Position numbers and translations under genes: made by a program. A stretch of 64,000 nucleotides of DNA from Natronolimnobius sp. AArcel1 (GTDB lineage Archaea > Halobacteriota > Halobacteria > Halobacteriales > Natrialbaceae). Of this stretch, positions 44,853 through 52,635 are shown piece after piece; the first letter of the stretch is position 1; every line of letters begins with the position of its first letter. The stretch lies in NCBI RefSeq assembly GCF_011043775.1, contig NZ_JAAKXY010000002.1, positions 124,001 through 188,000 of the forward strand, in the 5' to 3' direction. Below the pieces are notes generated by a model. It did not search any database, was not told the DNA's origin, and saw nothing but the letters and a program-made list of their open reading frames with translations.

Positions 44853-45380
44853 ATGCCCGTCGTCAGCGTCTCGATGCCTGCCGAACTGATCGAGCGACTC
44901 GACGCCGTCGCCGACGATCACGACTACACCGGCCGCAGTGAGGTCGTCCGCAAAAGCGCCCGCGCGTTGCTCTCGGAATTCGACGACGAACGCCTCGAGA
45001 ACCGTCCCCTTGCTGGCACCGTCACCGTCCTCTACGAGTTCGCAAACCAATCAGTCGAACGCCGCGTCACGGACATTCGCCACGACCACGAGACAGCTAT
45101 CGTCACGAACGATCACAGCCACGTCGGCACCGGCGACATCCGAACCGGCAGCACTGACACTGCACCCGCTGACGACGCCGCCGATCCGGTGGCAAAAGCG
45201 ACGATCAACCGCACCCAACCCAGTTACTGCCTCGATCTGTTCGTCCTCGAGAGCGACCTCGAGGAGATTTCGCAGTTCGTCGGCCAACTCCGCGCAGTCG
45301 ACGGTGTTGAGACCGTCGACTACTCGCTGGTGCCGTTGGATTCGGTCGGACAGCTCCCGGAGACACAACAGAACACGTAG
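44853..45380 (+). CDS. nikR: NikR-like ribbon-helix-helix regulator
   Basis: 175 residues. The N-terminus is a ribbon-helix-helix DNA-binding domain (VVSVSMPAELIERLDAVADD, GRSEVVRKSARALLSEF). A C-terminal ACT-like ligand domain has His pairs (IRHDHETA, NDHSHVG) and the conserved SYCLDLFVLESD strand with Cys, matching the metal-site region of NikR. A 25-residue Asp/Thr insertion lies between. It presumably senses nickel or another divalent metal. The start is fixed by a leaderless-type context at 44853. Confidence 0.85.
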   Translation: MPVVSVSMPAELIERLDAVADDHDYTGRSEVVRKSARALLSEFDDERLENRPLAGTVTVLYEFANQSVERRVTDIRHDHETAIVTNDHSHVGTGDIRTGSTDTAPADDAADPVAKATINRTQPSYCLDLFVLESDLEEISQFVGQLRAVDGVETVDYSLVPLDSVGQLPETQQNT

Positions 45381-45595
45381 GTCGTCTGTGAGTCCTCGAG
45401 GAGTACGAGAGACGCACGACTGTTATTCCGCATTTACAAAATTTGGTCTGTTGCAATTCTCAGTAGTTGATAGGAATAGCGTGCTGTATATAGAGGATAG
45501 ATGCAGCACAGCGATATCGTTTGGTTCGCGTCGAAGTCTGCGAACTAGACATTAGCAGACCGCCAACTATATGTAGAATAGTATTCACCATCATC

Positions 45596-45958
45596 ATGAT
45601 GAATATCTTAACAAAACTATCGATCTGGTGTATCGTTGCGACAGCCCTCTTGGCATTCTATGTGCTGTCTGGCCCACTCATAATTATGTTTTACCTCGGA
45701 CTTGGTGTGGTAGCCCTGATAGGTGGTAAAATAGTGTATTCTGTGCCTGCTGACCGTAGGATCAAAGTCGCGACAGTCACTGCGTTATGTGTTCTCTCCG
45801 CAGGAGCGTTTTTCCCACTTGTAGTCCAACATGCTGGAGACTATTGGGAGCTTGGGAGAGAACTAATGATGTCAATTGTTGCTATTGGTATTGTTGTCAT
45901 TCTTGGCATGTCTTTGGAAACTCTTCGTCGTTTACTCCCAGTAAACAGTATCGCTTAA
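45596..45958 (+). CDS. Four-helix membrane protein, unknown function
   Basis: 120 residues from the ATG at 45596 (45599 also possible). Four hydrophobic segments with almost no charged loops; PADRRIKVATVTALC is the longest polar loop. AT-rich codon use differs from the flanking housekeeping genes, suggesting a recent arrival. TATA-like AACTATATG at about 45565-45575 predicts a leaderless start. Not recognised. Confidence 0.65.
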   Translation: MMNILTKLSIWCIVATALLAFYVLSGPLIIMFYLGLGVVALIGGKIVYSVPADRRIKVATVTALCVLSAGAFFPLVVQHAGDYWELGRELMMSIVAIGIVVILGMSLETLRRLLPVNSIA

Positions 45959-46020
45959 CATTATGCAAAAACGCTGAATCCAGGACTTGAACAGACGCGA
46001 GACGGTCCTCCTCATGGTTC

Positions 46021-46291
46021 GAAAGACGTCGAGACGTCTTTCGTCATCAAGCGAAACCGAAGGTTTCGCGGACATCGCGAATTCTGGCGAGGCGCACGTC
46101 TCGCTGACCTCGCGGGAGCTTCGCTCAGTCACGAGAGAGCGGAACTCTCTCGAACGACTTCGTTCGGCCGCTGCGACTCGCGTGTTCGGGTCTGTCTTGT
46201 TCCGCTGTTTTCCTCACCGGATTCGCTCGGAGCTATCGCTCCTCGCAAGTAGTGTTCGGAAAACAGCGCGAACAGAACGCTACACGTTCTG
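46021..46291. repeat. Array of at least eight perfect or near-perfect hairpins next to tRNA-Asn
   Basis: No gene lies in 45959-46324. Instead many tight stem-loops follow one another: GAAAGACGTC/GACGTCTTTC (46021-46042), GCGAAACC/GGTTTCGC (46051-46069), GAGC/GCTC around GAGCTTCGCTC, CGAGAGAG/CTCTCTCG (about 46132-46152), CGAACGA/CGTTCG (46151-46166), GGAGC/GCTCC inside a longer pairing of TGTTCCGCTGTTTTCC with GGAAAACAGCGCGAACA, and CAGAACG/CGTTCTG (46273-46291). It could be a structured RNA, or a hairpin-rich mobile relic; both tRNA flanks in this window look alike. Confidence 0.75.
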
Positions 46292-46324
46292 CTTAGCCCG
46301 AAAATTTCTGCAAAATTTGTCGGA

Positions 46325-46428
46325 CGCCGAAGCCAGGACTCGAACCTGGGACAACCTCGTATCTGCGGCGACCAGGAAACCTGTGTCACCGTAACAGCGA
46401 GGTGCTCTACCATCTGAGCTACTTCGGC
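46325..46428 (-). tRNA. tRNA-Asn (GTT) with a 31-nt intron
   Basis: Acceptor GCCGAAG pairs with CTTCGGC and the discriminator is G. The D arm (GCTC AGATGGTA GAGC) and T arm (CCAGG TTCGAGT CCTGG) are canonical. The anticodon stem CCTCG/CGAGG closes a loop CTGTTA-A with anticodon GTT at 34-36. A 31-nt insertion (46361-46391, starting CGGTGACACAGG) separates positions 37 and 38, the standard archaeal site for splicing by the bulge-helix-bulge endonuclease. The exons sum to 73 nt. CCA is not encoded, which matches the adjacent cca gene being needed. Confidence 0.9.
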
Positions 46429-46539
46429 TCATCTTCTGGTTGGGTGGTGCATTTGATAGGGCTTTCGTTTCCGTTCGGCGAGGGCGTCGCTTCCTGCGGT
46501 TCGATACCCTTTCACCCACGGCTCGAGTAGGCATCTCTC

Positions 46540-47940
46540 ATGAGCGACGAGGAAGCCGACCCGGACGACCACGACGCGGACGAAACAGCCGGCGACCTCG
46601 AGGCCGTCCTCGAGACGGTCCGCGAGCAAGTCGATCCCAGCCCCGACGAACGCGAGCGACTGCGCGCGGTTGCTGACCGACTCGCCGCCCGCGCCGAGGA
46701 CGCCGCGAACGACCTCGAGCCCGGCGCGGATGTCCTGCAAGCAGGTTCGACAGCCAGAGACACCTGGATCAGCGGCGACCGCGATATCGACATCTTCGTT
46801 CGCTTCCCACCGGAACTCGACCGCGCGACGCTCGAGCGCTACGGCCTCGAGGTCGGCCACGCGACGCTGCCGGAGGGCCACGAGGAGTACGCCGAACATC
46901 CCTATGTCAAAGGCGTCGTCGAGGGGTTTGACATCGACGTTGTCCCTTGCTTTCGCCTCGAGTCCGCGACAGACATCCGGTCGGCCGTCGACCGCACCCC
47001 CTTCCACACGCAGTATCTCGAGGCCCGACTGGACGACGACCTCGCGGCTGACGTGCGCCTGACGAAACAGTTCCTGAAAGGCATCGGCGCGTACGGCAGT
47101 GACCTCCGGACGCGCGGGTTCAGCGGCTACCTCACCGAACTGCTCGTCGTCGAATACGGCGGCTTTCGCCCACTGCTCGAGGCGGCGACCGAGTGGCAGC
47201 CACCAGTCGAACTCGACCCCGAAGACCACGGGCAAGCGAGTTTCACTGATCCGCTCGTCGTCATCGACCCGACCGACCCCGAGCGCAACGTCGCCGCAGT
47301 TTGTTCCGCCGCAAACGTCGCGCGCTTCCAGCACTACGCCCGCGCCCTCCTCGAGTCCCCCATGCTCGAGTCCTTCGAGGCTGATGACCCTGATCCACTC
47401 TCTGAATCCGAACTGCGCGCCCACCTCGAGCGCCGCGGGACGATTCCGGTCGCCATCCGCTTCAACGCCCCAAACGTCGTCGACGACCAGCTCTACCCGC
47501 AACTCTACAAGTCGCTCTCAGGGATCACGCAAGGGCTCGACGACCTCGATTTCGACGTGTTCCGCGGGACGACGTTCGCCAACGAAACAGCCGTCATCTT
47601 TGCTGAACTCACCGTCGTCGAACAGCCCGCCGTCGAACGCCACCAGGGGCCACCGGTTCACGTCCCAGGCCACGCCAAAGGGTTCTACAGTGCCTACGCG
47701 GACGACCCAGACACCTACGGCCCGTTCATCGAGGGCGGCCGGTACGTCGCCGAACGCGAACGCGAGTTCACGACCGCCCGTGGATTCCTCGAGAGTGACC
47801 AGCTATTCGATGTCGGCCTCGGTGCACACGTTGAGACTGCCCTCGAGAACGAGTATGACGTGCTCGTCGGCGACGAAATCACGGCGTTACTCGACGAATT
47901 CGGAGCAGAACTCAGACGGTACTTCGAACCGCGACCCTGA
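46540..47940 (+). CDS. cca: CCA-adding enzyme (archaeal class I tRNA nucleotidyltransferase)
   Basis: 466 residues. The class I motif GSTARDTWISGDRDIDIFV is at about residues 69-87 with catalytic Asp82 and Asp84, followed by the central and tail domains (FLKGIGAYGSDLRTRGFSGY, LTELLVVEYGGF). It adds or repairs the 3' CCA of tRNAs. It stands divergently from the intron-containing tRNA-Asn. Confidence 0.94.
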   Translation: MSDEEADPDDHDADETAGDLEAVLETVREQVDPSPDERERLRAVADRLAARAEDAANDLEPGADVLQAGSTARDTWISGDRDIDIFVRFPPELDRATLERYGLEVGHATLPEGHEEYAEHPYVKGVVEGFDIDVVPCFRLESATDIRSAVDRTPFHTQYLEARLDDDLAADVRLTKQFLKGIGAYGSDLRTRGFSGYLTELLVVEYGGFRPLLEAATEWQPPVELDPEDHGQASFTDPLVVIDPTDPERNVAAVCSAANVARFQHYARALLESPMLESFEADDPDPLSESELRAHLERRGTIPVAIRFNAPNVVDDQLYPQLYKSLSGITQGLDDLDFDVFRGTTFANETAVIFAELTVVEQPAVERHQGPPVHVPGHAKGFYSAYADDPDTYGPFIEGGRYVAEREREFTTARGFLESDQLFDVGLGAHVETALENEYDVLVGDEITALLDEFGAELRRYFEPRP

Positions 47941-47969
47941 AACACGCAGACGCGCTGACACGCTGACAC

Positions 47970-48992
47970 TCAAAACTCGAGCGAAAGGTCGTGTGCGTCA
48001 CAAACCGCCTCGAGCACCTCGAGTGCGTCCTCGCTATACCCGTTGTCGGGTTCGATTGGCTCTCGGCCGTCGAACGTCTCGTGGACCATCGCAACACTAT
48101 CTGCGAGCACGTCGAGTCCGTACCCACCCTCAAGAACGAACGCTAGACCGGCGTCACAGTTGTCGGCGACGGTCCGCAAGCGATCAGTGAGTAAGGCATA
48201 CGCTTCCGTCGAGAGGCGAATCCGCGAAATCGGGTCGTGTCGGTGTGCATCGAAGCCCGCACTGACGATCAGCAGGTCGATATCGTACGTCTCGAGTGCA
48301 GTCGCAACTGGACCCTCGGTGGCAGCGAGGTAGGCAGCATCACCAGTACCAGCAGGCATCGGGATGTTCATCGTCCTCCCTTCACCCGCCCCCTCTCCAG
48401 TTTCGTCGATATTGCCCGTTCCCGGGTACAGCCCTTTCTCGTGGATAGAGACGAAGAACACGTCATCACGGTCGTAAAAGATATCCTGTGTGCCGTTACC
48501 GTGATGGACGTCCCAGTCAACAATTGCGACACGCTCGACATCGTATTCGTCGTTATCGAGTGCGTGTTGGGCCGCAATCGCGGCGTTGTTCGCAAAGCAA
48601 AACCCCATCGCGTCGTCGTAGACGGCGTGATGACCCGGCGGTCGGCCGATTGAAAATGGCGTGTCCCGGCCGGATGCCCCCTCGAGTGCAGCGTCAACTG
48701 CCCAGCAGGCGAGTCCGGTGCTGTGACGGATCGCATCCCAGGTTTCTTCGACGGCAGATGTATCGGGATCCCAGTCTCCGCCACCGTCAGCACAGAACTG
48801 CTCGACTGACTCGATATATGCACGGTCGTGGACAGACGCAATCGTATCGATACCGACAGGGTCGGCGTCGACATACTCAACGCCGTGTTTTCGCTTCAAT
48901 CGCTCACGAATCGCACGCAAGCGGTCGGGCGTCTCCGGGTGACGCGACCCAGGATCGTGTTCGAGACAGACCTCGCTGTAACCAAATTGCAT
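47970..48992 (-). CDS. Histone deacetylase family protein
   Basis: 340 residues from the ATG at 48992. Class II-like deacetylase: active-site RPPGHHAVYDDAMGFCFANN, zinc ligands in VDWDVHHGNGTQDIF and SAGFDAHRHDPI, and GGYGLDVLADS near the end. Substrates in archaea are acetyl-lysine proteins or acetylated polyamines. Only 7 bp lie between the histone stop and this start, so the two are in one operon. Confidence 0.93.
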   Translation of the reverse strand: MQFGYSEVCLEHDPGSRHPETPDRLRAIRERLKRKHGVEYVDADPVGIDTIASVHDRAYIESVEQFCADGGGDWDPDTSAVEETWDAIRHSTGLACWAVDAALEGASGRDTPFSIGRPPGHHAVYDDAMGFCFANNAAIAAQHALDNDEYDVERVAIVDWDVHHGNGTQDIFYDRDDVFFVSIHEKGLYPGTGNIDETGEGAGEGRTMNIPMPAGTGDAAYLAATEGPVATALETYDIDLLIVSAGFDAHRHDPISRIRLSTEAYALLTDRLRTVADNCDAGLAFVLEGGYGLDVLADSVAMVHETFDGREPIEPDNGYSEDALEVLEAVCDAHDLSLEF

Positions 48993-48999
48993 GTCACTT

Positions 49000-49431
49000 T
49001 CACTCAAACAGCGAGAAGTACGTCTCGATGTCGTCAGCCGTAATAGTTCGTCGATCCGCGTGGTGAGCGAGGATTGCCGCCGCTCTGGCGACGTTGTCAG
49101 CATAATCCTCGAGAATGTCTGCAAGCGCCACACGGGCGTCCATCGAGACGCGATACCGGTCGTCGATATCGATTCGGGCAATCCGGTCTACTGGTGCAAC
49201 CGGCAACTCGAGATCATCCTTATCAACGACCGTCTCGACGCCGAAATCCTGCGCCATCAGCGTCTTTCGGCCGTCAGCGGTCGCCTCCTCGGCGGCATCG
49301 ACCGCGAGTTCACTACCACGTTCTTGAATCCGTGATGCAAGTGCCTTCGACGCCCCGGCGCTCACCCGAAGGTCGCCCGCGTTCCGCCGGATGATCGTAT
49401 CAACCGGGGCAAACGGGAGTTCGACGTTCAT
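49000..49431 (-). CDS. hstA: Archaeal doublet histone
   Basis: 143 residues forming two fused histone folds (about 1-70: LPFAPVDTIIRRNAGDLRVS..., and 72-143: LPVAPVDRIARIDIDDRYRV...), each with the KTLMAQDF- or RRTITADD-type L2 loop. Haloarchaea encode such end-to-end histone pairs as a pseudodimer. It lies directly upstream of the deacetylase gene and downstream of the RPA gene. The protein is acidic, unlike the basic methanogen histones. Confidence 0.94.
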   Translation of the reverse strand: MNVELPFAPVDTIIRRNAGDLRVSAGASKALASRIQERGSELAVDAAEEATADGRKTLMAQDFGVETVVDKDDLELPVAPVDRIARIDIDDRYRVSMDARVALADILEDYADNVARAAAILAHHADRRTITADDIETYFSLFE

Positions 49432-49495
49432 ATCATGCTAGGCGAAGTAAATGCCCTTAACGCTTTTCCTAGGCGCTCGAGGGTGTTTCGGCCGC

Positions 49496-50947
49496 TCAGA
49501 ACACGTCGTTTGCCTCGAGGCGGCCGTCGCGGACGACCCCACGAGCGGTGACTTCCTCGCCCAGACCAACGTCTGCGTCGGTCGCGACACTCATCGTCGT
49601 CTCGCCGTCGTCGAGAACGACTGGGTCGCCAGCCTGTACGACGACGCCCGTGAACTCGGTTTCCGCGCCGTCGGTAGGGACGCCATCATCACCGGATGCT
49701 GAATCGGTAGCTGCGTCAGAATCGTCAGCCACCGAATCGGTGGCATCATCGCCGGATGCGTCGTCATCGCCGGCGAACGAAGAGAGTCCCGCGTTGTTGC
49801 TGCCCGAACCAGTGTCGTCGCCCCCACTCGAGGCCGCGTCAGCCTCGGACTCGAGAACCGTAATCGTCGACTGCCAGCCCGCAGAGGCCTCGAGGTCGTC
49901 CTGCCAGCCGTCTTGAATCTCGACATCGCCGAGGGCAACCTCGTCGCCGGGGCCGATATCGATATCCGCTTTTTCGCCCCACATTGCGACGCGAATGTCG
50001 CCGGTTGCATCCTGTACGCGAATGTTTCGGACTTGGCCTTCGGAGCCGTCGTCGCGGTCGAAGGTGCGTTTTGGGTCCGCAGAGCGAACAACACCCGCGA
50101 GGTCGACCGTTTGTCCGATCTCGAGGTCTTCGATTGGGGTGCTCTCGGGGACGTACTCGACTTCTTCGTCGACTTCCTCGACTGCGCCGCGGTTGCCCAC
50201 GTGTAACTCGAGGTTGCCGTCACGTTCTTTAACGTAACCGTCGACGACTTCGACGGTTACGCCCGGGCTGAATTCGGTGGCTGTCTCGGCCTGTTCGTCC
50301 CACATCGTCACGCGCACGCGCCCGGTCGAATCGCCGAGGACGAGGTTCGACACCTTCCCCTTGGAGCCGTCGTCGCGGTCGAACGTCCGGACGGTGCCAG
50401 TGTCGAGGACGAGGCCGACCAGATTCACGTTCGAGAGTCCAAGCGAGAGGCTTTCGACGGTGTGAGTGTCCGACAGCTGCACATCAATTTCCGTATCTGG
50501 GTCCGGTTCAACCTGATCAACGCTGATCTCGACGCCGCTGAAGCCCTCTTTGGGTCGGCCCTTGATCCGGAGAACCTGTCCCTCCTCGAGTTCCTCGATG
50601 GCGGCTTCGGCGTGTTCGTCCCAAAAAGCCGCCCGCACGGAGCCGGTTTCGTCTGCGACTTCGACGTTGACGACGCGGCCGTCCTCGTCCTCGCCATCGC
50701 GTTCGAAGGTCCGAACCTCGCCAATCGAGAGGACCTTCGCGACGAACTTCGCTTCCTCCATTCCGGGTTCGATATCAGCGATGCCGCCGACCTCGCTCTC
50801 GCCGACCTCGTGAGCGATGAGCATCGCCGCCGTCTCCTCGTCCGCGAGTCCGCCCATCTGCTCGACTTTCTCCTCGACGGCCTCGCGAAACTCCTCGAGA
50901 GAGACGTCGGCCTCGAGGTCTTCATATACGCCCTCGATGTCGCTCAT
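49496..50947 (-). CDS. rpa2: Replication protein A with multiple OB folds (Rpa2-like)
   Basis: 483 residues from the ATG at 50947. Three clear OB-fold units, each with the phrase RTFDRDDGS or RTFERDGED followed by VRVTMWDEQA-type strand (residues about 70-160, 170-260 and 280-370), then a long Ser/Asp/Gly linker and a last small OB fold (ETEFTGVVVQAGDPVVLDDG). Size and layout match H. volcanii Rpa2, which is essential for replication and repair. TATA-like TTTTATATA at about 51077-51086 suggests a 5' leader of about 100 bases. Confidence 0.93.
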   Translation of the reverse strand: MSDIEGVYEDLEADVSLEEFREAVEEKVEQMGGLADEETAAMLIAHEVGESEVGGIADIEPGMEEAKFVAKVLSIGEVRTFERDGEDEDGRVVNVEVADETGSVRAAFWDEHAEAAIEELEEGQVLRIKGRPKEGFSGVEISVDQVEPDPDTEIDVQLSDTHTVESLSLGLSNVNLVGLVLDTGTVRTFDRDDGSKGKVSNLVLGDSTGRVRVTMWDEQAETATEFSPGVTVEVVDGYVKERDGNLELHVGNRGAVEEVDEEVEYVPESTPIEDLEIGQTVDLAGVVRSADPKRTFDRDDGSEGQVRNIRVQDATGDIRVAMWGEKADIDIGPGDEVALGDVEIQDGWQDDLEASAGWQSTITVLESEADAASSGGDDTGSGSNNAGLSSFAGDDDASGDDATDSVADDSDAATDSASGDDGVPTDGAETEFTGVVVQAGDPVVLDDGETTMSVATDADVGLGEEVTARGVVRDGRLEANDVF

Positions 50948-51236
50948 TCTATGCTCGTGCATGGGTAGCCCGCGCATAAGCATTGCCCATTCGGTGTGAA
51001 CGCACCCTCCTCGAGCGTTGCCGTCGGGCGTCGATTCCCACGTCACTACTCGCGGTCATGCCCCCGTTGGCTGCGTCTTTGTATATAAAACCACGTTCGG
51101 ATCGGGCAGTCAGGGATGCCCCAGTGCACCTGCTCGAGCACCGCCGTGTTCCCGTGGCCCATGGCTGTCGCCCCCATCCCGCAGTGAGCATCCCTTTCGA
51201 AAGTGCTTTAATAGTCCCCCGGCTACGAATAGATGA

Positions 51237-51309
51237 GTCCTGATAGGGTAGTGGACTATCCTCTTGGCTTGCGGAGCCAGGGACCGGAGTTCAAATCTCC
51301 GTCAGGACG
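51237..51309 (+). tRNA. tRNA-Arg (GCG)
   Basis: 73 nt. Acceptor GTCCTGA/TCAGGAC with discriminator G. The anticodon stem TTGGC/GCCAG closes the loop TTGCGGA with anticodon GCG. The T arm is CGGAG TTCAAAT CTCCG. There is no intron and no encoded CCA. TTTAATA near 51207 fits a promoter about 30 bp upstream. The 3' end is copied downstream (see the att-like repeat). Confidence 0.93.
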
Positions 51310-51592
51310 TTTCTCTGTAGCACAATACGACGAACGAAGTGAGGAGTCTGTGCTGCAGGAAACTCCAGCGGGGATTTGAACACGAGAGGCGCAGCCCGCA
51401 CAGCGCCGTAGGCGCGAGCAGGAACGTCTCTCACCTGTTCAAATCTCCGTCAGGACGCTCACTTATCGCGAGTGCTTCACGTTGTTCAGCACTCGCTTTT
51501 GCGTTCGGTCCTGACGTGCCTTACGCTCACCTAGTCACCAGCGGGACCTTCGGTCCCGCCCGGTTCGCGTAAGACTCCGTCAGGACGTTTCT
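51290..51592. repeat. att-like repeats of the tRNA-Arg 3' end, three copies
   Basis: TTCAAATCTCCGTCAGGACG at the end of the tRNA (51290-51309) recurs exactly at 51438-51457, and CTCCGTCAGGACGTTTCT recurs at 51575-51592 (18 nt shared with 51297-51314). Between them lie only short hairpin-rich segments and no integrase. This is the scar pattern of tRNA-targeting integrating elements, whose attL/attR reproduce the tRNA 3' end, after loss of the element body. Confidence 0.8.
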
Positions 51593-51876
51593 GCCGACAC
51601 CAAACCTGAGCAGGCGAGCGACTGGTGTCAGTGAAACCCCGATACGGAGATGTAAGCAGGAAAGTCGCAGCGACCGAACGAAGTGAACCGCGAAGTAGTA
51701 TATAAGTAAATCACTGCCTCGAGCGTGATTGACACAAGTCACCAATACGATTCCTGATCATCCAGAAAAGTTGACTATCATCGCTCGAGAATAGAGTTTA
51801 TAATTATTGTTAGTGTTAGAGGAGGAGGTTTAGGAACGCTTTTATATAAGGATGTTGCCTTTCAGGCAGAAGTCGT
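51310..51876. other. Gene-poor region after tRNA-Arg
   Basis: 567 bases. Apart from the att-like repeats it has a stem GCGAGTGCT/AGCACTCGC (51468-51496), a GGGACC/GGTCCC stem (51543-51557), and AGCGACCGAACGAAGTGAA-type short hairpins that recall the block near 46 kb. An AT-rich promoter with TTTTATATAAGG (about 51839-51850) lies just before the next gene. No gene is supported here. Confidence 0.6.
51468..51500 (+). terminator. Hairpin followed by T-run
   Basis: A 9-bp stem (GCGAGTGCT and AGCACTCGC) with an 11-nt loop is followed by TTTT. It could end transcription of the tRNA-Arg unit, but archaeal termination needs a T-run rather than a hairpin, and the run here is short. Confidence 0.35.
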
Positions 51877-52170
51877 ATGGAATCTGCACTTAATCAGGCT
51901 GGCTCGACGAGCACAACAGGGACACTGGTTCGCTACGATATCGCAGACGATCAATCGGTGACCGAAGCCGTGATCGACGCCGTTGCCACAGCCACCGGGA
52001 TAAGTCCGATTGAACTCCCACCACTGTATGACAGCGTCGACCCAGACGCCCTCAACACGTTATTCGACCGCCAGCGTGAGGGATCTGCCCTCGAGATGGG
52101 CTTCTTCTATTCGGACTACCGCATCGTTGTCGAAGGCGACGGCCGCGTTATTGTTTCTGCGACTGAGTAA
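51877..52170 (+). CDS. HalOD1 domain protein
   Basis: 97 residues. The fold pattern LVRYDIADDQSVTEAVIDAV, PPLYDSVDPDALNTLF and FYSDYRIVVEGDGRVIV is the halobacterial output domain 1, normally found as a stand-alone signalling output partner. TATA TTTTATATAAGG lies 27-38 bp upstream. Its 3' end overlaps the convergent DUF7344-type regulator by 23 bp. Confidence 0.88.
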   Translation: MESALNQAGSTSTTGTLVRYDIADDQSVTEAVIDAVATATGISPIELPPLYDSVDPDALNTLFDRQREGSALEMGFFYSDYRIVVEGDGRVIVSATE

Positions 52171-52507
52171 CGGCCTTCCGCGTTATTGGGGTACTACGAT
52201 CGGTGTAGTCAGTCGTTGTATTCAGAGACGACTCCAGTCCGTCGACCGACTCGAGCGAGACGGGGCCATCGGGACCGTCGTACGCGATGACGTTGTGATC
52301 GGCCAACCGTGGCAGGTGTCGGTGGACCAGAGAGATTTTCGCACGGGAGACAGCGTCGGCTCGGCCGCTATCAGGGGTCTTGGATGGGGCAACTGCGAGT
52401 TCTGTTGCGAGTTCATCAACCGTCGTTGGGCCGCGTTCGGACAGCGTCTCGAGGATGCAGCGTCGATCCGCATTCGAGAGGAGGGCAAAGATATCGTCGG
52501 TAACCAT
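52148..52507 (-). CDS. DUF7344-type winged-helix protein
   Basis: 119 residues. The core DDIFALLSNADRRCILETLS, then TVDELATELAV and VHRHLPRLADHNVIAYDGPD is a winged helix with a two-strand wing, as in the haloarchaeal DUF7344 group. A Ser/Thr-rich tail follows. The pairing with a HalOD1 gene on the other strand is typical of small haloarchaeal signalling loci. A 14-bp palindrome lies just upstream. Confidence 0.87.
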   Translation of the reverse strand: MVTDDIFALLSNADRRCILETLSERGPTTVDELATELAVAPSKTPDSGRADAVSRAKISLVHRHLPRLADHNVIAYDGPDGPVSLESVDGLESSLNTTTDYTDRSTPITRKAVTQSQKQ

Positions 52508-52547
52508 TCGTATTCGAACGTTAGGCTATGGGTGGAAAAGCCTCGTT

Positions 52548-52561
52548 CCAAATATATTTGG
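52548..52561. promoter_or_regulatory. 14-bp palindromic TATA/operator
   Basis: CCAAATATATTTGG is a perfect palindrome centred about 48 bp before the ATG of the winged-helix gene. Its centre can serve as a TATA box, giving an RNA start near 52528. The symmetry suggests that a dimeric regulator, possibly the gene's own product, competes with TBP at this site. Confidence 0.55.
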
Positions 52562-52635
52562 GATGGCTACTGAGTGGGGCTCAAGGCCGTAACAAAACAG
52601 ACAGCAATGTGTCTAGAGAGGACTGTCAGCGCGAA

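Noticed and set aside
51310-51589. A second tRNA gene after tRNA-Arg
   Set aside because: Only the 3' end of the tRNA is repeated; there is no acceptor 5' strand, D arm or anticodon arm.
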